A stretch of 40,744 nt of DNA, from contig NW_022204520.1 in assembly GCF_008831285.2 (NCBI RefSeq), positions 1-40,744 of the forward strand, given 5' to 3'. Below, piece by piece: positions 30,183 to 39,860 of the stretch. The notes under the pieces are model-generated. The model was not told the DNA's origin and did no database searches. It saw nothing but the letters and a program-made list of their open reading frames with translations. The first letter of the stretch is position 1. Every line of letters begins with the position of its first letter. Origin of the DNA: Nymphaea colorata. Its lineage: Eukaryota > Streptophyta > Magnoliopsida > Nymphaeales > Nymphaeaceae. The position numbers and the translations under genes are program-made.

Positions 30183-32994
30183 TGTTATCACCCCAAATTT
30201 TTCGAAACTATTCGATGTAAAATGAAATTTTGAACCCAAGTTTAGATCCAAATCAAACATTTCAAACTCAAAATCCAAAATCGAGTTCAAAACGACAAAA
30301 TCTGGTGCTATGAGTGTCACTCACGTGCACATACATTCCTTTTATTTTATACTTTGTTGGTGGCTAATTGAACCGAATCTGGATTCAAAACGAGTTTGGA
30401 GTCACTCGAAATGATTTCGACCATCCATTTGAAACAAAAAACCAATTTTATACACTTTTTAAATAAATTAAACAAAAAGAAAGAAAGTTTTATACTCATT
30501 TTATTTTATTTTCTATTTTTCATATCATTTTAAAATTATAATTAAAAAAAAAAGGGTTTTGCGCGATCGTGCGGTCATGCGATCGCATGTTGTGTGCGAC
30601 CGTGCGTCGTCGCAACGCGCTATCGCACAACAATGCGTGCGTTGCACGATTGTGCGACCGCGCGTGCCATGCGCTACTGCATGCCCTCAAGCGCATTTTT
30701 GGACTGGCGTGTGTTGTCAAACCTCATTTTCTTCGGAAATGGACCGTTAGAGGGCAATTTTGAGTGTTTTAAGTGGGCATTACCCTGCTTAACCTCAAAA
30801 AAGGATTTACAAGCCTAATGGCCAATCATGCTCATTTTAAACCTATTTCTATTTCAAAATTGTATGAAATTCATATGAAATGTTATGAAATTCAAACAAA
30901 TTTGAACTTTGAGTTTTGGCTCCAAAACTCGCTATAAAAACCCCATTTTCCTCCCTCTTGGGCAATGAGCCTACCATTGAGGAACCTCTTATGCTTCTTC
31001 AATTGAAAATTCCAATTTTTTCTTAGCTCTTTCTTTTCATTTCTCTCTTCTTCTCCAGCCTTGGGAGCAAGCTTCTCCAAGTTCAAATTCTTCAAAGGAG
31101 CACAAAGAGATCTCTTGGTGGTTCATCATCTTGGAGCTTCATCTTAGGCGACTCCAAGATCATTCAAAGAGAGGGCTCATTTATAGTATCATTCATATTC
31201 AGGTATGTAATCTTCCTCTTATTCTCATTTCCTCTTTTCCTCTTGCCACTTCCCGATGGCCGTGCAAGAAAGCTCAAATGATTTCTTATCAGAAATTGAG
31301 AGTAATATCTTCAGTGCACCGGGAGTATGAGCAAGGCGGAGTAAATTCTATTTCTTCATTTTATATCCAAAAATATGTTTGTATATTATCTTACTCATCC
31401 CTTATGCTTGAGATGATGTTCATGCATGATATTCTAATTTTCCTTAATTAATGAGCAAATGCATCGTCAAATGAGTGCTTGGTTGGGACTTATTCGTTCT
31501 TGTGTTGATTTTTAAGGTTGGGACTTGTCCAAACCAGGAAAGCCCTTCACAAATTTATACATGTTAAAGTGCATCTTCATGTCATTTTCACACTTAGTTT
31601 ATTTCTTAATCACCCGATTAGGAACCCCAATGAGTGCTTCGTCATTCCCATTTCGTGAGTTTTTATTTTTTTTCATACCCAATGGTGGGAGAAATCAATT
31701 TTCTTGTAATAATTGTGGTTTTTATTCACATACAAAAATATTTAGAATCATGTTTCCAAAATATTTTCAAAACCAAATACCGTCTCTAATGCGGCCTTGG
31801 AGACTTAACTTAGGTTCTTGCATGAGCCCAAATTCCCTTCGACCTATATCAAAAATTGGAGTCAGCTATTTTCGAGTCATTTCTTGATTTTAATACTCAA
31901 CAAACATATGCATATATACATGTTATATACGTATACGTGCACATGAATATCTTTGTCATTCTCTCTTTATGATTTAACAAACTTTCGTATACGTATATAT
32001 GAATATATATATATATTATATATATGTGTGTCATCCATTTTCAAATCTCTCTCTCTCTCTTTCTAAAATGATCTTCGCTTCTCTATTTGATTTAAACCTC
32101 ATTTTTACAAGCTTTCGTATACGTATATATCTACATACATATATGTATATATGTATATGAATATGTATTCTCTTTCTTTTAAATCTTTGATTTTGTGATT
32201 TTCAAGGCTTCTTTCTCTCTTTCTTTCTCTATATTTCTCTTGTGATCAAATCTTTCATATTTTCCATTCTTTTCAACATTTTTCTCTCAAGATCTTTTCA
32301 TTTGCCGACTTCATCAAGACCAAAACTCAAGTAATGACCCAATATTGGAATCATGCTTGAGGGTCTATAACCTATTCAAAAACTTTTCTCTTTTCATCAA
32401 AAATATTTATTACAAAAATCTTAGATGTATGTGATGGTAGGAATGCCTTTAGATGAATGTTGTGGTAGAAATGAATCATGTAGGATCAATGCATTCATGC
32501 ATCCACATTCACTTAACATCACAAATGAGCACAATCACATCTCTAAAAGAACTTAAGCAAGATGAGATGGAGTCTAACTAGGTAGTAACCGAATTAAAGC
32601 AAATCGCAGGCCTACTTTAAGTCTTAAGGGAACACTAAAGTGACTTCAAAATGATTTCCCAAGCTTTCCAATGATATTTCCAATTCTAATTTTCTCCAAA
32701 ATGTTTCATATTCTCAAATAATTCTTCAAGAATCTTTTAAAAAGTTGAGAGCATCAAACTTTCAACATTTTTTCAAACACTACACAACATATAGAATGGA
32801 AAAGATGTTCAAGTCAAAATGAAATGCATCAAGGATAAGCATAGCCTTGGTTGATTACCCCTGGTAAAGGCTCGGGAACGGTCGATCCTCATACCGACGG
32901 GCTAGTCCCTTTCTCTCATTTTCAAAACAAAACTTCATTTTTCTGGAGCACTCCAAAAATCAAACCAAAATAAAAATTTTTGGAGATGCGAACA
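30183..32994 (+). mobile_element. Solo LTR no. 2 (2812 bp) with TSD ATGGG
   Basis: It begins TGTTATCACCCCAAAT and ends GGAGATGCGAACA. It is flanked by ATGGG on both sides (30178-30182 and 32995-32999). It is colinear with solo LTR no. 1 throughout: CG-rich patch at 30555-30690, TATA box at 30933-30940, donor-like CAG/GTATGTAA at about 31200, then shared blocks such as GGTTGGGACTTGTCCAA, ATACCCAATGGTGG, GCGGCCTTGGAGACTTA and CGACTTCATCAAGACC. The sequences have diverged considerably, and it carries one 172-bp unit, not three. Its distinct TSD shows that it is an independent insertion. Confidence 0.92.
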
Positions 32995-32999
32995 ATGGG

Positions 33000-33820
33000 C
33001 TTGGATCTTGATGGCTGGGCCGATCCCAGGCTTGATTATTGATGCCCAACTGCTTATTGGGCTAGGCGGCCCAATATCCAACTCTAGCAAAAAGGCATGC
33101 ATTGGGTGGCTTCGAAGATGGTTGAAATGATTTTGTTGTTTCATAGATTTAATGACTTGGTGTTAGCCTATTCAAGCATTTCAGTTCACAAAAACTGCAT
33201 CCCTTGTATTTTTGTCATTGACGTTGCCAACTTGCACACAAGAATCTTGTGGATGGTCAGTAAGCTTTTCCAAGCCTTCAACTATGTAATTCAAATTTCA
33301 TGATAATTTTCTCACTAGAAAATAATTTTCTCAATCAAAGTATGGTGTACAAAGTTGACATGTCGTTTTAGGTGATATTTGGCAACCTACACGAAGCCTA
33401 ATTGGTTAAATCGGTATCATTAATGTCATCAAAATCATTTTTGAATCAAATTCGAAAGCTTATGATTGTGCGAATTGGTTGAATCCAATTGGAACTGAAA
33501 TTGTTATTGGATCGGATTAATTAAACGATATATTCCCAATATCAAAATCTTTAATGAGAAAATCAATAGGGTATTTAAGAAGCAAATTTTAGATGATGAT
33601 GATGATGATGATGGTAATAATTTAAAATATCAGAAATAGTAACCTAATAATGATACCTGAGTAATAATATTTTAATAACAAAATAGAAAAATATTATCAA
33701 TTTTTTATATATTCTTATTTATAGGGAAAGTTTTTTGCCCCATTCATCTCTCTTTTGTTTAAAGACTTTTCATTTTGATGAAAACATAACAGATTAAATA
33801 TGCCATGAAAACATGCACCA
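33000..33820. other. About 0.8 kb without a recognisable gene
   Basis: It starts with GGGCCGATCCCAGG and GGGCTAGGCGGCCC words (remains of the repeat into which the solo LTRs inserted), then becomes AT-rich. A (GAT)n microsatellite lies at 33592-33614. No coding motif on either strand. Confidence 0.55.
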
Positions 33821-33824
33821 TTAG

Positions 33825-34115
33825 AGTGCATACTTATCAAATATGCATGAAAGAAGCCAAATTTTAGTTGTTCCCCTGCTTACATAGGCAACTAGATTGC
33901 CACCTCCCCTATTTAGTGGAACCAGCATCAATAATAATGCCATAAACACTTTTGGAAAGATTTAGCTCCTGTGTGGCATTTTACTATAGATTAACCTGAT
34001 TGAACATGAAGAGGCGGATTTATGACCGGCTCAGTAGATTTGATTTAAAAAATCGGTTGAATTTTATGTCTCTTGAATCAGCTCTTGCATTTGAATCAAA
34101 TCAGCTGATTCTGTC
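33825..34115 (-). repeat. Duplicated NLR 3'-flank segment, copy B
   Basis: It aligns with 24285-24595 in the same orientation, with many substitutions and small indels. It sits downstream of the CNL pseudogene, about 0.95 kb from its stop. Confidence 0.85.
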
Positions 34116-35057
34116 CGATTAGATCAACATGAAGCTCTTTAATTTTAGGTTTACAAAATAAGGCAGTAAGGGTTGACGTGTAACAATAAGTGCTGATACA
34201 GTTTACGGTGCCAGTATTGACATACGAGGGCCGACACAGTAACATATAGCTTGGAATGCAACATTGAATTTTTTGCCATATTTGTAATGAAGTAAATTGC
34301 TGAGAAACAATGACCCAGGAGGGCCTGCTTCCTTATAAAAATTCCGATGCCAAAAGCCTTATATGGACATCTTGGTGTGATTTCTTAGAACCTTACACTT
34401 TGCAAAAAATTTACAATTTCAATGCTTTCATATATCCGCCTGAATTAAAAAAAAAACACACACACTATAAAATGCATGAATTATAAATTATTCGACTATA
34501 AGCAGTTTCCATATATTTTTTTCAAACATCTCATATAATTTTGAAGATATGTGGACAGTGCTAGCTAATGCATTTTCTGAAGAGTTAAGAATGTAGGCGC
34601 ATTTTTCAGATTGTGGTATCTGTTTTAAATTTGTGAAGATGAATAAATGCATATTAATGGCCTAAATATGAAAAAACAAAACTTTGAAGGTCGCTCAAAT
34701 AATGACCAATCCCAATTTTTAGTATTTGTACCGATTCAAGCCAAAGGACATTGCTTTCTATTTGACCCAAACAGCACCACATTTATCATTTATACATGGT
34801 ACCTGCTGGTATTCACATAATTGATACTTGTATTCAATTACAAAAAAAATAAAATGAAAGAGATGTTCATCATTTTGAGTAAGTTAAAACAGCTAGACAA
34901 GACTCACCAGTTCAGTTCAACAACACTTCAATTTACCAGACCCAAATCAAACAAGAGAAGAGAAAAAGAGAAAGAAATAAGAGGCAACGAAATGGAAACA
35001 CACATATTTAACTAAAAGAATTAATTACAATTTGCCACCGATTTTCAGTAATGTTAT
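34116..35057 (-). other. 3' flank of the CNL pseudogene
   Basis: No gene. 34900-35040 (GAGGCAACGAAATGG, ATATTTAACTAAAAG, TTACAATTTGCCACC) aligns with the flank of the relic at 25270-25375, extending the duplication up to the coding end. The rest is AT-rich. Confidence 0.6.
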
Positions 35058-36826
35058 CTATATGACTAATCTTTTCCCAAGACGATTTCTTAACGGCTGT
35101 GGCAGATGGAGTGTTGGACATGAGAAAATCCACAACCATTGAAGCTTCGAGAGGCAGGCGATCTGTTGCTGTGCATCGGTGGAAAATGTTGTTTCATTTT
35201 GTTGTTGTCGGGGAGTATTATTATTATTCACATCCACCAGAGACTTCAGATTGGGGAAGTCTTGAAGCCACAGAAATTTCAGTTTCGGGAGGCATTGCCG
35301 GTGGCCTCACAAGCTGATGTCCTCAGAGAAACAGCGTAGTTCCAACACCTCCAGTTGAGAGAGACCCCACACCCACTGAGGCACCCATCCCCATTTGACC
35401 TCCTCATCAACATTCGTGTTGTCTCTCAATTCCAGAGCCTTGAAGGAGGGTAGAAATGTTGGTACCTCCGATGGCAATGAAGATATGGCAGTAGTACTGA
35501 TGATTTTGAATCCAACTTCAAGCAAATGAGGTTAGGCATTTGCTCAAGCAATTTCCATCCCAATCTTTCACTTCGGCAATTCTTCAGTGACAGCGTTCGG
35601 AGCTGAGTCGCTTGACCACCATGCCCCAGCAGCTCCAATAGAGCTTAAATCAAGCCTTCTGTCTGTACCTTTGGACAATTTCAAAACTCGCCTTTCTTAA
35701 GCATGGCATAAAAGTAAGTGTTATTTCCCAGTTGGGCAAATTCTTCACATCCAGTTCCTCAAGTGAAGGAAGGTGAGTGGGGAGCTGCTTCAAAATCTTC
35801 AGGTAAGACAACTTCAGTCTCTTTAAATCCGGCATGTGATCATCAGATACTTGCTGTAGCCTGCCACATCCCTCTACCTCCAATGACTCCAATGCAGGCA
35901 TGTTAGCGAGAGTCTTCAACCTTTCACATCGGTACACATGCAACGACTCCAACGCAGGCATGTTAGCAAGAGTCTTCAGCCTTTCGCATCTGGACACAGT
36001 CAACGACTCTAATGCTGGCAGGTCACCAACCTTGTTGAGCCCATCACACAGCCAAATCTCCAAGGACTTCAATGAAAGCATGCTTGGCAATTCACACAAT
36101 GTTGGGCAGTTTTGGACCTTCAATTCTTCCAATGATTTAATTCCTATCACTGTTGCCAACAATGGGCAACACTGCAGCTGTAGTGTCTGCATCTCCCCAT
36201 AATTGGTATCCAAATACCACCCTATCTCCTTATAACTATAAATTCCCATCCTCTCTATTCCATATGGAGGTTCCAAAGCCTCCAGCAAACTCCTCTCTTT
36301 GGAAGCATTATCCACTCTGTCATCCTCTTGCTCCTCAAAATAAAATTTCACCCCAATTAACTCATGCTTCTCCTTAAGCTGTGCATCAACATGAGTTGCA
36401 AGTCAATTACTTTCACCCTTCCCCCACCCAAACATTCTATTAACAATTCCCCTTCAGTTTGTTCAAGTCTTTTAGTTCCCTAATATTGCATCCTCTTGTA
36501 TCCCCCTTGTCATCGCTTACAATAAATCTATACAAGATCCGTAAATTAGTAAGCTTCCCCAGGCCTTCGGTTATAAATTTCAATTCCTCTATATCTTTCA
36601 GCCCAAGATACCTTAAGTTGCTCAGTTCACCTATTTCCTTGGGCAATTCTTCAATTTTACTAACACTTAAATCCAATATTTGCAAGTTACAGAGTCTGCT
36701 GATTGAACTGGGCAACCGTTTCACATTAGAATAGCTTAGATCGAGATATTTTAGAAGTGAAAGATCTTCAATTGACTTTGGCAACTCATACATCCTATAT
36801 CCTTCAATGACAACACCCTCAACCAC
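35058..36826 (-). pseudogene. CNL pseudogene: leucine-rich repeats, with 60-bp unit expansion
   Basis: Early repeats (36440-36826) are canonical: LPKSIEDLSLLKYLDLS, LPSSISRLCNLQILDLS and LPKEIGELSNLRYLGL. Later ones (35650-36351) include near-identical 20-residue units RCERLKTLANMPALESL. At DNA level these are 60-bp tandem units (GCAGGCATGTTAGC at 35894 and 35954, a variant at 36014). A further frame covers 35426-35638 and another 35307-35525. After the TGA at 35307-35309 the same frame stays open and LRR-like (KLKFLWLQDFPNLKSL, IFSCPTLHLPQPL) to 35058. Confidence 0.87.
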
Positions 36827-36836
36827 TTGAAATTGG

Positions 36837-38012
36837 TTAAGTGTGCAATATAAACTGAATGCAAGTCTGACTTGGAATCAGAATCAGGATCGCACAACAA
36901 TGTCCGCACCTTATTTGCTTCTCCTGAGGCATTGTACTTGTGCTCTGCATCATCGATTCCAAGTAATGACAGATGGCAGGTGTGCTCAGTAGCAGAGGCA
37001 TGGCTATATTCCTTTCCACCAATATATAAGGCAAGGTCATGAAGATGTCATGCAATTTGAGATCCTTATGTTTAGTTTTCTTCAATCATGCACCGATTTA
37101 TCAAATCATTAATCCATTAGTTAGCAGTCACTTCCACATCAATGCCTTCCTTTTCCTCAACCAATCCATGCGCCATCCATTGCATGACCAATCTACCCTT
37201 TGTATGTCATAATACTTTGGATAAATGCAGCAATATACAAAACAACTCTTCAAGTAATCTGGCAAGTCATCATAGTTCAGTATGACACCAGGAAGAATGC
37301 TACTATGTATTTCCCACATCTCACTCTTGTCAATGCTTTCCCAGTCGTCTTTCGTCACCATTTTTGTACGCATTAAGGATCGTACCGTCTGGACAACAAG
37401 TGGCAACCCACCACACTTTGCCACTATTTTCTCCCCAATACCTTTCAAATTGTGACTCTCCAATTCATGTTCTTGTATCTTTGCCACACGCAGAAACAAG
37501 CTCCAACTTTCATCCAAAGACATTTCTGTCAACTTATACATTTTATCACCAATTCCTTGAGAATCTTCTACCTTTCTACTGGTGATCAAAATCTTGCTCT
37601 CCTTTGCACCTCCCGTTAGGGTGTCCGCTACTCTCCCATCCACCAACCTAATTACCATACATCATCTAAAACCAATAAGAACTTGCTCTTTGACAGCTCA
37701 CTCTGTAATCATGTGCACAAACCACTCAAGGAAGTGCTACATTTAAGTTCTCCTTCTGATTCCTTCATACTTCCTTTAGTATTTTTGCAGCAAACCCATA
37801 CAATTTGGCTTCTCTGAAACACAAACTCACCACCTGCAGTTCCCAAACTGTTCTTTGAATTTATTAAAAACCATTTTTTCAAGAGTTGTTTTCCCAATTC
37901 CACCTTGACCTGCAATGGATACAATATAAACCATCTTTTCCAGCGCACTACTCTTTTTATAGCCATCAAACAAGAGTTCTTTTACTTTCTCTTTAACATA
38001 TGCCCTACCCAT
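36837..38012 (-). pseudogene. CNL pseudogene: NB-ARC nucleotide-binding switch
   Basis: The P-loop reads VSIAGQGGIGKTTLEKMVF. Kinase-2 LVLDDVW is followed at once by a TAA and a frame change. RNBS-B is SKILITSRK, RNBS-C is YKLTEMSLDESWSLFL, then KCGGLPLVVQT, and RNBS-D-like SCFVYCCIYPKYYDI. The MHD position is KLHDIF. The Trp that ends kinase-2 (DDVW) is the residue expected for CNL and not TNL proteins. The 37655-37827 stretch is the most damaged. Confidence 0.88.
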
Positions 38013-38554
38013 GGGTGGTTGTGCAGTACCTAAGAGATGGGATGTCTCTCAAGAATTGTCATGTTCACCACCAAAAGGATGCTCACTCTCAACTTTGGTG
38101 TTCAGTTGAACAAATCCACCATTTCCATATATTTTCTATTTCATTAAGCTTTAGGTTGATCCTTTTAATTTCATTACCAAGTTGGGAAGAAGCAATACAT
38201 GTTCCTTAAAGCGAGAGCACAAAGTGATCCAGGGCTTTCTTTCCTTGTTCCATGAAGTTATTGAACCCTTTCTCTTTCCTGAGCTCAATTATGGTTTCAT
38301 ATCCTTCAATGATGTCCTGGGCATCATATAAAACGTCCTTCAGATCTGCCTCCAGATATCTGTTTCACTGGTTTCTGAAAAATGGTTTTCGCTCTACGAC
38401 TTTGATGGTCTTCTGCAAGCCTTCCAGCTTTTTCTGGAGCTTCTCGACTTTGGGAATTCCAGATGAGGTCCACCTTGTCTTTCAACAAACTGGTTACAGA
38501 CCAGAACATATTAGAAATGGCTGCTTCTGCAAATGCATCGATTACAATTGCCAT
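38013..38554 (-). pseudogene. CNL pseudogene: Rx-type coiled-coil domain
   Basis: It starts MAIVIDAFAEAAISNMFW, then SVTSLLKDKVDLIWN, and after a frameshift KVEKLQKKLEGLQKT, YLEADLKDVLYDAQDII and GYETIIELR. This is the Rx N-terminal pattern, including the acidic DAQD motif where the family often has EDVID-like residues. Stops occur before the NB-ARC domain (for example around 38205 and 38030-38080). Confidence 0.8.
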
Positions 38555-38650
38555 CTTCCCCAGTCTCTCAGTCGGTGGAAGAGGAAGAGGAGCAATTTTC
38601 AAGTGTGTGTGTGTGCGTGAGACAGAGAGAGAGAGATAGAATAAATACAA
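38555..38650 (-). promoter_or_regulatory. Leader of the CNL pseudogene with GA/CA simple repeats
   Basis: Directly upstream of the start codon the minus strand has CTCTCTCTCTCTGTCTCACG followed by CACACACACA (38601-38634 plus-strand equivalents). CT-rich leaders are common upstream of plant coding regions. No transcription start can be fixed from sequence. Confidence 0.4.
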
Positions 38651-38657
38651 CAGGTCT

Positions 38658-38890
38658 CCCTCTTTCTTTAATTTCTAGTTGCTGATTTTATAAGAAAAAT
38701 AATCCCTCTTTCTTTAATTTCTAGATGCAGATTTTATAAGGAAGAATAATACCTCTTTCTTTAATTTCTAGTTGCCGGTTTTATAAGAAAGAATAATCCC
38801 TCTTTCTTTAATTTCTAGATGCGGATTTTATAAGAAAGAATAATACCTCTTTCTTTAATTTCCTCCCACCCTCAGCTTTCTTTCATTTCC
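38658..38890 (-). repeat. 46-47-bp minisatellite immediately upstream of the CNL pseudogene
   Basis: Units start with CCTCTTTCTTTAATTTC at about 38658, 38704, 38751, 38798 and 38845, the last one partial and diverging. Read toward the gene, each full unit carries TTCTTATAAAATC, a TATA-like motif, roughly 130-320 bp upstream of the start codon. Units alternate between CTAGTTGC and CTAGATGC variants, suggesting that a two-unit block was duplicated. Confidence 0.88.
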
Positions 38891-38919
38891 AGTTGCCTAT
38901 TTTACAAGAAAGAATGAAT

Positions 38920-39860
38920 GCATTCGAGTGGATCGGAAGTTTAACCCGCCGAGTGCTTAATTTGGGGTGTGGTGAGCACATGTGCTTGAGTGCTTCACAT
39001 GTGCTAAATAAGTCAGGAAAAGTCCCCCAATCCCAGCACAAGTAGAAGCGTATGCCTCATGGACAGTTTAGTTTTTTTAATTAAAAAAAATAAAATTAAA
39101 TAAAAATAGTCAAACTTCACACATAGCCCCTAATCAACCACGTTTGTATCCCTAAATCACCTATTTTCAATCCAAATCACCTGTGAAATTCAACCACCGT
39201 TGCTGCACACTGTGGAATTGCTAGAGGCTGGAGGCTGGAACTGCGGCTGGTGGAAGTTTGGAGCCATCGCCCAACGTAGAAATCCTTTGCAACTGTAAGT
39301 TTCTTTGAATCTCTTTCTCTCCATGGATGATATGTTCCTCTTTGAGTATCTTTCTCTCCATGGCTGGCGCTGACCATGGCCACCCTCTCGCTGCCTCAGC
39401 TCTCTGGCGGCTAGAGACACTGTCTGTCGGCATATGTTGCTGAGTGCAAATGGTGAAGAAATTTAACAACGAAAAGAAAATCTGTTTTCCGCCAAACAGC
39501 CCCTGCCTTATGGCCAAAATGGTATCTGAATTTGTGTGGTTTGCAAATTAGTACCGATCTTCATATCTTGGGTGTATTTCCTTCTTCTTTAATCGAGCTC
39601 TATCTTTCCTGTATGCGTCGCCCCATTTCCTGTACACGTCGCCAAGCATTGGTGGTATTTAAGGGTTTGCATTCGTTGTGTGTTGTTCTTTATTGATATG
39701 CTTAGTATTGTAGTTTTATAAATATTATATAATTCACAAATTTGTCCGTGAAGCTTACGCTTCAATTAAAGCCTTGTCTCATGAGAGGATCAACTCCTTG
39801 CATCGATTTCTGGCCTTTTACAACATTGCTCAAAACAACAGTGCTAGGTCTGGTATGTAC
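38920..39860. other. About 0.9 kb upstream of the CNL without a recognisable gene
   Basis: Mixed-composition sequence. Minus-strand ORFs at 39177-39517 overlap in three frames and show no domain. 39310-39370 holds a short imperfect direct repeat (TCTTTCTCTCCATGG twice). Nothing else could be assigned. Confidence 0.5.

Larger units (their letters stand above)
35058..38554 (-). pseudogene. CC-NB-ARC-LRR (CNL/RGA-type) resistance-gene pseudogene
   Basis: Plant CNL proteins are cytoplasmic immune receptors: the coiled coil signals, NB-ARC switches between ADP and ATP, and the LRRs sense effectors. Here one locus runs from an ATG at 38554 (MAIVIDAFAEAAISN) to a stop at 35058-35060, about 3.5 kb, a usual CNL length with no intron needed. 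All landmarks are present in order: Rx-type coiled coil, P-loop GGIGKTT (37884-37904), kinase-2 LVLDDVW (ending at 37655), SKILITSR, GGLPL (37398-37412), CFVYCCIYPKYY, LHD in place of the usual MHD (37047-37055), then LRRs. The parts lie in all three frames, with at least six frameshifts and in-frame stops, including TGA at 35307-35309. It is a pseudogene unless the assembly carries indel errors. Same orientation as the relic at 25425-25725. Confidence 0.92.

Noticed and set aside
26868-32994. One LTR retrotransposon with two LTRs and a 57-bp interior
   Set aside because: Each LTR has its own perfect TSD (CATAG and ATGGG), the gap lacks a primer site or polypurine tract, and the lengths differ by 446 bp. 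Two solo LTRs fit better.
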